DNA from: Selaginella tamariscina
Taxonomy: Eukaryota > Streptophyta > Lycopodiopsida > Selaginellales > Selaginellaceae
Assembly: GCA_003024785.1 (NCBI GenBank)
Contig: PUQB01000021.1
Location: 62,001 to 126,000, forward strand
Length of the DNA: 64,000 nt
Direction: 5' to 3'
The notes beneath the pieces were generated by a model. The model saw only the letters and a program-made list of their open reading frames with translations, did not search any database and was not told where the DNA came from. Position numbers and translations under genes: made by a program. Of this stretch, positions 50,820-62,936 are shown piece after piece (position 1 is the stretch's first letter; every line of letters starts with the position of its first letter).

Positions 50820-53001
50820 ATGGAGGAGGAGCGTATACCAATCCACGAAAGCATTGAGGAAGTGGAGGTGATTTGGCAGATCCCCAATGAACCAAATGCA
50901 GTGCTTCTCATTGCACACACGGGTTGTGGATCTCCGTCGGATTTCTGGAAACCGCATGAGCTTTGTATGCGGTGTAAGGGACTCCCTGAACACACTAAGC
51001 TTGTGCAATTCGCAATCAGTCAGCAATACGCAGTTTTAGCTGTCAAGAGTGTTAAAGATTACTGGCAAAGCTGGCCTCTTGAAGTTTCACAGGTATATAC
51101 GGGTAATGCTGCATGCATGTGTATTGTGTGTATGGGTGTATATGTGTGCGTGTGTATACTGCATATAATATACATATACTCAGTCTATACATAACAAAGT
51201 TCTCTGTGGGTGTTGATATCTACTTAATTTGTTATGCAGCAACAATGTATGGTTTTTATATCATCATTTTCCAATAGATAAATAGATGATGTTTTATAAT
51301 GTTTTCCAGTAATAAATATAATATAATATAATGGCTGTTAATTAATTAAGAATATACTATAAATATTTATCTTTGAGTCAATATTTACATTAAGTAGGAT
51401 ATGTTTTATTCTACTATATCTATATATAAAAGTTAATCACATATTTGTATATGTGCACTACATTGTATATATACATTCTACATTTCATTGAATACATATA
51501 TGGTACATGATATACACTTTGTATATATAGGAAAATATATAAAATATATTTCTAATTAATTTCTAGACACAGTTAAGTATTAAATTGTTAGAAACATTTT
51601 GAAAATTATATTATATGTATCAAAGTTTTTGACTTATAATATATTTATATATAGAGAGATATATATTATGTTTTAATTTAATCCTATTTATAATACAAAC
51701 ATAAATCTATATGCATATATATGTTTATTATATTCTATATATGATTATACTACTTAATTAATTATTATACGTTGAAATCTAATAACAGGTAAGAATATAC
51801 TACGGACATATTTCTGTTAAGTGCCTAAGCAGCACGATTTATACAATTTATAGTTTTCATATAATTTATAAATAAATATTATGTATATTATAATAATATT
51901 AAATTTAGTATATAATTATACTTCGTATTACTAAAATAGATATAATATACTTATATATAATATAATAGCGTTTTGAACTTAATTAATTAAATAGCAAAGT
52001 ATTACAGTTACTGTGTCTAGACGACACACTGAAAATATATTACTAATATTAAATTATATATCATATATATGATTTTTTTTGTAAATAATATATTATATTT
52101 CTACATATTATACATATAAACCGTATATGATTTTAAATAACATAAAATACATACATAGATTTAAATTTTATATCATTTTATATATAAATATTACACATCT
52201 TTACAGGATGTACTCAATGTAGAAATGGTGCTCGAAAAATGGACAAAGCAACACAAACTCGATAAACTGCCTCTAGCAGGACTTTGGATGTGCTTCCGGT
52301 GGCACCTTCCTCTCTGCACTCGCTCTTAGAGTGCATTTCTCAGCTCTCATTTTAATGACCTCACATGGCGTTAGCCGTGCCTTTCATAAGGCATTCCAAC
52401 AGGTGTATACACTGTATATGTATATGTGTATGTGTGTGTGTGTGTCCACCACACACACATAGACACACACAGTTCATTATACACTAATTATGTATGCATT
52501 GTAATAGGTATCCACCCACACTGTTTGTTCACATGCCAAAAGACTCACTAACATCGATAAGAATTGAGAAAGAGATTCAAGTGCTCCTAAACAAAGGCAT
52601 CCATGCGAACGAAATAACATGCCTGGACTTCCCAGTAACTCCGGGATTCTTTGCAGAGAATATACCACATATGATAGATGCACAAGCTTCTTCCAAACTC
52701 TATGCAGCTTTGATCATACAAGGTGTGTAATGTGTGTGTGTGTGTGTGTACGTAAGTTTATGTATTTAATCAGGTGTGTTAAATGGAGAAGGATTCGTTG
52801 ATGTCAACAATACACTCCAATGAGGTTGTGGAGTTGTTATGCAAAGCAGATATTCTCACGGAGGAGCATGGTGATCTAGAGAGAGAGAGGCTAGTGGAGA
52901 GTGTTAACAGTTGCTAAAAGTGGCCGAAGCACGACATGCTGTGAGTGCAAGTAAGTGTGACCAGATCTTCACGTGGTTGAAAACAACCGTACATGTATAA
53001 C
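50820..53001 (+). CDS. Alpha/beta-hydrolase-like protein (4 exons)
   Basis: Exon 1 (50820-51092) encodes MEEERIPIHESIEEVEVIWQ and then LLIAHTGCGSPSDFWKP, ending around SWPLEVSQ. Exon 2 (52207-52402) encodes DVLNVEMVLEKWTKQHKLDK and the elbow region GLGCASGGTFLSALALR. Exon 3 (52508-52722) encodes YPPTLFVHMPKDSLTSIRIE and FPVTPGFFAENIPHM. Exon 4 starts at 52774 with NGEGF and carries VVELLCKADILTEEHGDLER. The order of a beta-strand with HTGCG, a small-residue elbow and a VHMPKD strand fits the alpha/beta-hydrolase fold; substrate unknown. The elbow reads G-C-A-S-G-G, so the usual nucleophile position of G-x-S-x-G appears to be Ala. Frame breaks in exons 2 (an extra T) and 4 are absent from the second copy at 62 kb, where other breaks appear, so they are probably sequence errors. 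The 1.1 kb first intron is very AT-rich. Converges with TMEM18, about 90 bases apart. Confidence 0.7.
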
Positions 53002-53087
53002 ATATGCGTTGTCCTAAACTATCTGTATGTGTGTGTGTGTGTGGAGAGAGCCAAACATATAAAAAGCTTGTATAAACAAAACCTTAA

Positions 53088-54538
53088 TTAAAACGAAACC
53101 TCTTGCCTTGCTACGTGTGCACGATGCTTGGCTCTCTTCCACATCACAAGCAGCTTTGCCAACGTGTGCAACGTGTTTGCCTGCAATATAGCATGTATGT
53201 GCGTGTGTACATACTATATAAAAATGATGACAAGTATGTGCAAGTATCTAAATTAACTCTGGTTGTTAATACACACAGACACACACATACAATATGTATC
53301 ATATTTATGTGTGTGTGTTATAAACTTACAAGGACTACAGTCAAAATGAGTAGCAAAGGACCAGACCACATTGTTGAAACAAAAACTCTCATTATGGTCG
53401 AAATATGGTTTACGTGAAAACAGCTCCCAATTTCTTCCAAGTAATGAGTTAATCTTCTCCGCAAAATAAACACTCAAAACTGTAAATTCATAATTAAGAT
53501 TACTTAACATTATAATTAAGTTACTTAACATTATATTAATATATAAGTAACACAAATTGTAACATATTGTACCAACATCGGAAATAAGAAAAAACTAAAC
53601 ACATGAAAAACGTACTTACGTCCAAATGTGAATAGGGACATTTGCAGGTTGTTGTTTTCTCTAGATTTGACGGCTACTGTGAATAGACCAATATGGAAAG
53701 CGATGAGTAGCAGCAGCCTGGTTCCTGCTTCTTTACAAATCACACTGCCAGAATCATCTACATGTGTATATGTATATGCATGTGTTTCTACATAATATGC
53801 ATGTACACCCGAAAAAGTACCAACACAAAGAGCATATTTCTAGACATAGACGTAAAAAACAATAGATATAGTGCTATATATGTTGTCTGTTATGTACCCA
53901 GGCGAACAAGAATTGAATAGTGCAGCAGAGGACTTACATGCCTGCATGCATATACTGACATGAAAAAAACAATTACATTCTTTTTTCTTTCACAGTCACT
54001 ACTCTGTGTGTGTAAGTGCGTGCGTGGTGCATATGTGTGTGTAAAGATAAATAATTAGAAATGTGAAGTGCAGATGATCTGAATAGCTTTTGTATACATA
54101 AACATGGAAAATATCCTGAGATACACATATACATAAATATACAGCATATATGTATATGTATCTCTGTCTCTTTTCAAGGTAACGCACATGAAAACAACTG
54201 ATTATAATGCACATATACAAACATACACACACACACATATCTGTGTGTGTGTGTGTGTATCTGCAGACTTATATATGCGTCTAAAGAATGCAACATGTGT
54301 TAACGTGCAAATGTGTATGTATATGCGCGTGTGTATGTATATATAAGGAACCTACCGTCCAATCTAGAGTGCAGAAGAAGGTAAAAGCAGGCTGGAGAAG
54401 AGCGCCATCAGGTACAGTTACAATGTGTCGCCATTGCCGTCGCATTTGAAGTCCTAGATCCTCCATAGCCATCGCCATGCCATCGATCGACGCCATAGCC
54501 GCTGCAGCTGCCTCCACTATCACACCTCTCTCCTCCAT
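53088..54538 (-). CDS. TMEM18: TMEM18 family membrane protein (4 exons)
   Basis: TMEM18 is a small conserved protein with several transmembrane helices, reported at the nuclear envelope in animals; its plant role is unclear. Exon 1 (54538-54356) begins MEERGVIVEAAAAAMASIDG and ends around TFFCTLDWT. Exon 2 (53724-53620) encodes LLLLIAFHIGLFTVAVKSRE then NNNLQMSLF. Exon 3 (53479-53330) has the diagnostic YFAEKINSLLGRNWELFSRK, then PYFDHNE and, one frame over, WSGPLLLILTVVL. Exon 4 (53180-53088) encodes LANTLHTLAKLLVMWKRAKH and ARQEVSF. All introns are GT-AG. One-base shifts occur at the exon 1/2 join (expected EPWL) and before WSGP; both look like indels. The start ATG opens the longest frame and fits the family's N-terminal length. 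A foldback element lies about 60 bases upstream. Confidence 0.88.
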
Positions 54539-54599
54539 TCTTCTTCTCTATCTGCCCTAATTCCCACGGAAGATCACACGTGGTCCAGTCACAATTAAA

Positions 54600-55335
54600 A
54601 TTTTTTATTTACCCCCAAAATTTATCATATTTACATAATATAATGTACCCTTATAAATTTTACATTTATACCCTTTGAAAATTTCAATCTTTATATTTTT
54701 ATTTTAAATAATATACTTAAAAAATTATGTTTTTAATATATAATATTTAAATGAAATAAAATGAAATTTTATTGATTGTTAAATGTTAAAACATAATAGA
54801 AATATTAAAAAATAACAATATTTAAAATATATTATATTATATTGCAAATATTATGTTTATTGCATTTTAAAAGTAAAATATATATAAAACATAAATTTAT
54901 CTTGGTTTCTAAAAATATATTTTAGTTTAAATTTAAAGAAAATTAATATATGTTCATATTTATATGTATGCCTTACAATTTAATTTTACATATGTACCCA
55001 TGAAACTTATATTTTATTATATTTAGTTTCAAAATGAAATCAATTAAACATATATATTATAATATACTATAATTATTAAAAAATATATGTCATTTCATAA
55101 CAATTTGTATTATTACATTTTAGCATTTAACAATTATAAATTTTTATTTCATTTCATTCTAAATATGTATAATTTTATTAAGTATTATTGTTTAAAATTA
55201 AAATAAGAATTGAAGTTTTTTAAGGGTATAAATGTAAAATTAAAACTGTTACAGTGTGTATGTACGTAAATTCAAAATTTTTATTTGTATATATGTAAAT
55301 ATGATAATTTCAAGGATATAATATTATATGAAAAT
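54600..55335. mobile_element. Foldback (long inverted-repeat) element, about 735 bp
   Basis: The left end (TTTATCATATTTACAT near 54,625 and TTTTACATTTATACCCTT near 54,658) is matched in reverse complement at the right end (near 55,290-55,310 and 55,225-55,245). Inner pieces also match, for example GTTAAATGTTAAAACATAAT at 54,778 against about 55,120. The whole segment is therefore an imperfect palindrome centred near 54,960, as in MITE or foldback-type non-autonomous DNA elements. No coding frame. Target-site duplication not resolved. It sits just upstream of TMEM18. Confidence 0.65.
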
Positions 55336-58300
55336 TTTCTTAAATTATAATACTAACCTTAATTAAATATATGGAATTTAGATTGAATAATACAAGTTTT
55401 TTTTAAAGCTCACTTAATTTGAATTATATATATAATATATATATTATATATATATATATAATACAATACCTTATATTTTAATTTAGATAACTATTATTTA
55501 TTAAATAAAATTATAACATATTTAAAACACATGTACATTCAAATTAAAACTTGAAATCAAATTCTATTTTAATCTTAAAATTCTATACATATTATATATT
55601 AAAAAATATTATTTATATGTAGAATAAAGTATAAGGATCAAATTTATAATTCACAAGAATATGTTGAGATGAAATTAATATTGATATTAAACTATATTTT
55701 AATCATCATATACGCAATCGATACATCATGTAACATCCAAAAATAACAACAATATTCATAATTCACTATAATACGTTGAGATAAAATTAATATTAATACT
55801 AAAATATAATTTAAATTTAAAAAAAATTTAGCAATTGTCATACACCATATATCGTGCAATATTAAAAATAATGATAATAAGAATTATACTTTAAACAGAT
55901 AATGTCTCAAATTAAATAAATATATTATTCCACTGGAAAGTCTTCGATTGTATGTATAAAGGGTTAATAAAAATATATCAGTATTAACTCATTATTATAT
56001 AAATATGTATTCTGATATTACTCATATTGATTTAATATTATATAAATTATGTTTTCATTTTAAATATATATGGTTTATCATATTTCACATATATATTCTA
56101 GTATATTATGTCTTGAGATTTAATTATCTTATATTTCAAAGTATAAGTTATATAGTTAAGCTTCTCAAGGTAATTATATGGATTTTGATTAATTAGTTTT
56201 TTTTTGTTTTTTTTCATAGATAAGATTTATTTATTTGTTCACTTCAATAATTTAAATCAAAATTCCAATAACAAAATTAAACATAATTGATAACGATAAT
56301 AATTCAACAAAGCGTAACATGTAGTTTATGAATTAAATTTTATGTTTTTACATATAAAGTTCATAAATGTGAATCAAGAAAATCAAGGGTAATACATAAA
56401 TAAATAAATAAAAAAGAAAACTACACAATTATTAGACAAAAATATTAACTTATTATTATTAACAAATAATAAGTTATAAATGCTATAAATTAATGTAATA
56501 AGTTAGATAGTTCACATAACATATATAATGAGTTTAATATCAATTTATTAAAGAAGTTTGACGGAAAAAAATTCATAATTTTACACATTCATGAATTATA
56601 TGTATTTGAATATTGTAATTTAAGATTTAATATAATTAATATTGTTTAAAAAAAAATATAGCTTGAAAAAGTGATTATTTAAATGGACCTTAACCGTTAC
56701 TCTAATGATTAATTTAATATGAATATGATCAATATATTCTTTACAAATATTGCACAAGTATTATTCACCATCTTTTAAAGAAAATTTTATCTTTGTATAT
56801 GACTTTAAAAAATTTAATTACATTAATAATGTTTTAATAAATTTATTAACTTAATCATGGTAATTACTTAACATTTATATATTCTTTATCTTTTCAAACA
56901 TATGAACTAATTTCATTAAAGACTTTATAGTTATATTAAGAATTTACTTTTGATATTTCATAAGGGTCTAAGTCATTTATTAATGTTATTAATTAAGTAT
57001 ACATATATTAACTTCATATCAATAACATTATTAATAACCCATGTTCATCTTTTAATTTTAATCACATATCTATTTAAAGATAACTTGACTTCATATAAAT
57101 TAATTTAAAATTTTATATTTAGACTATCATGACTTTTTTTGTGGTTTAAGTCATAACCAAGTCACTTTTGTTAATCATTACATGTATCCTTATAGTTTTA
57201 ATTCTTTGAGTAAAACCAATAATTTTAAGGTCCTTAACAAGCTTGTTCATAAGTTAAATAAGTAAGTCTAATAAAAATTAGAGCCATTTAATTAAAAAAA
57301 CTAACATGAAGAATTCTTGTAAAGATCTATATTCATTTAATCATACAGAGTTATAAGTTGAGTTTAATATAATAAAAATTTTCAAATAACAAGTTCTACT
57401 CTATTAGATTTTAGAGTTAATAAATAATTCATTAAGATCCCAATGAATAATTGAAATTGGAATTATTTATTTTTTTATATTATCATCCATTTTCTTAATG
57501 AACAGTTGAGTTTCGAAAAGTAAAGTCACAATACATAAAATATGTATTATGTAATATTTATGTCGGGATATTAATGAATCATCCATAAGGATGGATGCAT
57601 TAAGATTCATTAAGAAAATAAATCATTCCAGTTTTTAATTATAATTTTTAACAAGTGTAGTCAAATAATTTGAACCGATATATATCATATTGAGAGATAC
57701 CTCTTGCACAATCTTTTTCAACATAATTAATAATTGTGAATAAACTATTGTGAAATTATAAAATTAGTAGGGCACAAATGTATTCAATAAAGTTAAAGCT
57801 AATATGTTTTTAAACACCATCCTTATGATTAGTTGCTTTAATGACATGATCTTGTGGAATATACATAGTTTCTTTGGGGTAGCTCTTTTTAAAAGAGTTT
57901 AAGGTTTTCAAATCTACATCAATAAAGATCTTTATAATGAAATTTATTTAACATTTTAAATTACTAATTGGTGCCCATTAAGAAAACAGCATTAAGATTG
58001 GTCATTCACTTAATAAATAAGCATCCACTTAACAAGCTCATTACGCATAATTGATATACTATATAATTATTTAACCTTTTAAAAAGCCTCTTTAGAACTA
58101 TAAAATCAACATTTGATATGTGTATGACTTAGTTAAGATTTGCCTAAGGACAAGTAAAAAGTTGCATTTTGCACGTGGACATTTCAAATATGTGATGATG
58201 GTGTTTAGTTTTACTAATGCATGGGTTGTTTTTAATACATGGTAAATGATATATATATTTTTAAGTTTCTAGACATATTTATGATTATTTAATTCCATAA

Positions 58301-59720
58301 CGTCCTCATATACTTTAAAACTTTAGAGAAACATAAAAATCATATGTAACAAATATTACAAAAGTTATGAATTCATGATAAATCAACTTAATTGAAAAAG
58401 TGTAATTTTGAGCAAATAATATGAAGTTATTGGAGTATATTGTTTTACTTGAAGGGGTTTTAATTAAGGTCAAGATTGTGTTGAATTAACAGACTTTACA
58501 CTTAGTACATAAATGACTATTTTAAGACTGCGATGCCACCCATTAAGTTCACATATAAAGAAATGTCATTTATCTAGGTGTTAGACATTGCATTTCATGC
58601 TTTAAACTAAACATTTATGTTTTAGAATACTTTACAAACTTTTTGTCATAAAAGTTAACATATTAGACTTTGCACTTGGTAATGTTCTTTCATATTAATG
58701 AGGATGAATATCTTCACTTTGTGGCATTTCACTTTTATAAGTTTCATGTGTCAAAAATTAGGATGAGGTACATGATAAAGAACTTTTGTTTATTATAAAT
58801 TTTTTCAAAAATCACGGTATTACTTTGAAAGTTCTTCACATTCAATCATGATTTATTAAGACTATAAGAATCTCATGTATGAGTGTTGAATTACTGACTG
58901 TTTTATTTAGCTCAATTCTTAATTAGGTTTAAGTTCATTATCACATAATAGCTAAATTCTCAATAAGATAAAGTGGATGTTTTGTCATATTGTTTTTACA
59001 TTGCTCCTTGATTAGGCAATTTACTTATTTAACTAACAACCATAATAAATTCTTTTAGGATCAAACTGCTTAAAGATAATGATTATTGAGGTGTTACTAA
59101 CTCCTAACACTCCAACATTTTAGATACAAATAATGTTACTAATTAATACATTTGTCTAAAATATATTGAACCACATTATTCATGATCAAGTATGAGTTTT
59201 AATTTTAATTACAATTGTTGTGATTATGAATAATATGTGATTCAACCATAAGAATCTTATTCAATATGACTTTGCTTGTGGTGGATAGATTTTTTAAGAT
59301 CATAATTCATTTTATACCATGCATTAAGTCCATATTAAGTGAAAGAAAGTGCAAATCTAATGGTTTAAGAAATGATTTGGTTATATAACTTTTCAATAAC
59401 ATTGTTTTTCAATTTGCCTTTAAATTTTGGAAACAATTACTTGAGATATTACTTTGCCAAGTTACCATTCATAAATCAATAATCAAACTAAATATATCAT
59501 TCAAACCTTAAAGTAATATCTTCAATACTTCTTTAAACAATTGAGTTGAATTCATTTTTGCTCATTACAGAGTTTGTGTTAGGAATCAATTCAAGAAGAC
59601 AGGAAACAATTTGGATTATATAGATCGGAACAAGACAAGAAGCTTAGCTCTTAAATTGTGTTGAATCGAAATGCTTAACTCTGATCACTTCTGGCCTTAT
59701 ATATTATAAGGAAAGTCAAA
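55336..59720. other. AT-rich gene-free region
   Basis: Very AT-rich throughout with no coding signal. A tandem duplication at 55,647-55,875 is listed separately. From about 57.5 to 58.1 kb short motifs such as CATTAAGA and CACTTAA recur irregularly. It may be a mutated transposon, but no ends or protein motifs are visible. Confidence 0.55.
55647..55875. repeat. Two-copy tandem repeat, unit about 110 bp
   Basis: Units starting near 55,647 and 55,758 share ATAATTCAC, then TGTTGAGATGAAATTAATAT / CGTTGAGATAAAATTAATAT and a closing AT-rich stretch with CATATA-CGCAAT / CACCATATATCGTGCAAT. Diverged by many substitutions. Confidence 0.7.
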
Positions 59721-59725
59721 TTTGG

Positions 59726-59872
59726 ACTTAGCTAATTTTAATAACCCTTATTCCATATATGTATCCTTATTATAACTTGGTTAATTTTAGTGATCCTTAT
59801 CCATATTCGTATCCATATCCCGCACTTGACTAATTTTAATGATCCTTATCTGCATCCGTGTAGCATAGTCAG
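59726..59872. repeat. Three-copy tandem repeat, period 49 bp
   Basis: Units start at 59,726, 59,775 and 59,824. Each begins ACTT-GCTAATTTTA (with variants) and continues with a CCTTAT-CCATAT-GTATCC pattern. The array ends where base composition shifts sharply toward GC. Confidence 0.85.
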
Positions 59873-61513
59873 ATCGTCACATCACTCACCACCTTCGAAA
59901 GTCAGGCTTGTTCAGATACCTACGATGAAACTTGTTAACAATGTTGTGAGCGTGTTGTAGAGTGTTTGACAGGTTCACATTACCCAGTTCCTAAGAGTTC
60001 ACTAAGAGGTTCTAGAGTTGACATTTAGGAGCCACATTTGTGGCACTTGGTGCAACTTTTGAATCTAAAGGCTATGGCATGATAGCCCACATTGTGGAAG
60101 GTAGTGTCACATGGAGATGTGACACTGGGCTAGACGTCACACGATACAATGCCTGAGGCACGCCCTTTGGGGTCGTGTTATGGGTTTGTTGCCAAGGGAT
60201 TGGATACTCTAGTAAACATACATGCTTGTGTTTGCACTAGGGTGCTAAACCTTAGGCATCTGCTCAAGGGAGGTTGGGTCTTATAACTAGGTGTGCTTTG
60301 GCACACTTGGCTAGGGGGTGTTCTCCTTAGGATCTAAGAGTTGAACAACCTAAGCTCATTAGTAGAAACTCTATTATGAGACACTCGCAAGGTCATGTAC
60401 TTAGGGTTATCCAAACCTAACTTTAGGGAGTTTGCTGAGCAGAACATTCGTGTTTGCCTATGGCGCACACTCATGTCCTCATTAAGTACTAGCCCTAGGT
60501 CTAGGGTATGACTTGGCCACTTAAACCCTTAGGGTTTGTCAGAGTTTTTTACCTGGTGCCACAAAGGCGGCTTGCCAGGTGCCAACCCTGGAATCCCCTC
60601 TCTTGAAACCCCACGGAACCTGGTAAAGTAACCCGTATTAGGAACCCAAGCCTTAGGAAGTCAAACCCCTAGCTGACTAAGTCCACAAACGAGACTCACC
60701 TTGTGAATCAGGATACACGGACTAGCCGAGCTTTAGGTGTCGTTCCTAGCTTGGCGTGGTTGAGGCGGCCGGAGCAAGGCCTCAACCACTAGTTTTGCGG
60801 AACGTGAACTCGGGCAATGTCTTTGAGCTTGCGGGCAGGTTTTCGGACCAAGGAATCTGACTAACTCCTTGGAAGTGACGTGCCCCTATCTCAAAGGCAA
60901 GATCCTGCCAACGATAAGGATAGTCTAACCCTAGGGTGGGTTGTACCCCTGTCGTGTGGAAGTTTGGGCGGCACAACGGAGGGTTGCACCTTGACGACAC
61001 AAGCTTAGCTTGCACCGGTAGGAGGTTAACGAGCTTCTCTTGAACCCAGGAAGCCTCACTACATATACTCTACCTTATTTATGTGACGGACCCCCCCCCC
61101 CCTGTTTACCTAAATGAGTAAGTGGGCTGGCACGGAAATGCCAGCCCTTAGAGAAACTGGTTGTCCTAACCTAACCCTAAACCTAACCCCTAGGGGGGGG
61201 TATTAGGGCGTGGGGTTAGGGCAACCCTAGGGTTAGGTCAACCCTAGGAGTGTCCCTAACCCTTATTTTGACAAGCTATACTTTGCAAAGAACCCTAACC
61301 TGGAACGTCAAACCGGGGAGAGTTTCTAGAAGGTAAGTTCTAGCTTCGCCTAGAGTTTCCTGCAAATACCTAATGACACCCGGCCGGACCATCACTAGAT
61401 ACCCAAGTGCACTAAACGGGCCTGTTTCCTACTACATCTAGGGTTCGTCACACAACTCGGTAAGTAACAACAGTCAAACCCCAAAGTAAAGGGTCGAGTC
61501 ATAGTAAAAACTA
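59873..61513. other. GC-richer repeat-like block with telomere-like motifs
   Basis: Composition is clearly less AT-rich than in the surrounding 10 kb. No protein motif is recognised in any frame. A poly-C run lies at about 61,089-61,101. Between 61,160 and 61,270 there are irregular CCCTAA/CCTAACC and TTAGGG motifs, in both orientations and not in perfect heptamer register, so this is not a telomere. Probably a transposable-element fragment or a foreign contig end. It stops at the single N at 61,514. Confidence 0.4.
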
Positions 61514-61514
61514 N
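61514..61514. other. Single ambiguous base (N) at a sequence join
   Basis: The only N in the window. The base after it corresponds to 51,661, inside the first intron of the hydrolase gene, and collinearity then holds to the window end. Position and context mark this as a likely assembly join. Confidence 0.85.
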
Positions 61515-62052
61515 ATATATTATGTTTTAATTTAATCCTATTTATAATACAAACATAAATCTATATGCATATATATGTTTATTATATTCTATATATGATT
61601 TACTACTTAATTAATTATTATACGTTGAAATCTCTAACAGGTAAGAATATACTACGGACATATTCTGTTAAGTGCCTAAGCAGCACGATTTATACAATTT
61701 ATAGTTTTCATATAATTTATAAATAAATATTATGTATATATAATAAATTATTTAGTATATAATTATACTTCGTATTACTAAAATAGATATAATATACTTA
61801 TATATAATATAATAGCGTTTTGAACTTAATTAATTAAATAGCAAAGTATTACAGTTACTGTGTCTAGACGACACACTGAAATATATTACTAAATATTAAA
61901 TTTATATCATATATATGATTTTTTTTGTAAATAATATATTATATTTCTACATATTATACATATAAACCGTATATGATTTTAAATAACATAAAATACATAC
62001 ATAGATTTAAATTTATATCATTTTAATATATAAATATTACACATCTTTACAG

Positions 62053-62936
62053 GATGTACTCAATGTAGAAATGGTGCTCGAAAAATGGACAAAGCAACAC
62101 AAACTCGATAAACTGCCTCTAGCAGGACTTGGATGTGCTTCCGGTGGCACCTTCCTCTCTGCACTCGCTCTTAGAGTGCATTTCTCAGCTCTCATTTTAA
62201 TGACCTCACATGGCGTTAGCCGTGCCTTTCATAAGGCATCCAACAGGTATGTTACACTGTATATGTATATGTGTATGTGTGTGTGTGTGTCCACACACAC
62301 ACACATAGACACACACAGTTCATATATACACTAATTATGTATGCATTGTAATAGGTATCCACCCACACTGTTTGTTCACATGCCAAAAGACTCACTAACA
62401 TCGATAAGAATTGAGAAAGAGATTCAAGTGCTCCTAAAAAAGGCATCCATGCGAACGAAATAACATGCCTGGACTTCCCAGTAACTCCGGGATTCTTTGC
62501 AGAGAATATACCACATATGATAGATGCACAAGCTTCTTCCAAACTCTATGCAGCTTTGATCATACAAGGTGTGTAATGTGTGTGTGTGTGTGTGTACGTA
62601 AGTTTATGTATTTAATCAGGTGGTTAAATGGAGAAGGATTCGTGATGTCAACAATACACTCCAATGAGGTTGTGGAGTTGTTATGCAAAGCAGATATTCT
62701 CACGAGAGGAGCATGGTGATCTAGAGAGAGAGAGGCTAGTGGAGAGTGTTAACAGTTTGCTAAAAGTGGCCGAAGCACGACATGCTGTGAGTGCAAGTAA
62801 GTGTGACCAGATCTTCACGTGGTTGAACAACACGTACATGTATAACATATGCGTTGTCCTAAACTATCTGTATGTGTGTGTGTGTGTGGAGAGAGCCAAA
62901 CATATAAAAAGCTTGTATAAACAAAACCTTAATTAA
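62053..62936 (+). CDS. Alpha/beta-hydrolase-like gene, second copy (exons 2-4 only)
   Basis: Exon 2 (62053-62246), exon 3 (62355-62568) and exon 4 (from 62620) repeat those of the first copy; exon 1 is missing because the copy starts inside intron 1. Here exon 2 is in frame through GLGCASGGTFLSALALR, which corrects the extra T of the first copy. Exon 3 has lost two bases (CTAAAAAAGG against CTAAACAAAGG context) and exon 4 gains bases after DILT. The G-C-A-S-G-G elbow is the same in both copies. Confidence 0.7.

Noticed and set aside
50630..51026. Minus-strand frames over the first hydrolase exon
   Set aside because: The plus strand has promoter elements, a good start and a donor site; the minus frames overlap it with no splice or family support.
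61088..61270. Telomere or subtelomere
   Set aside because: Plant CCCTAAA repeats are not in register, occur in both orientations and are few. The block is internal and borders an N.
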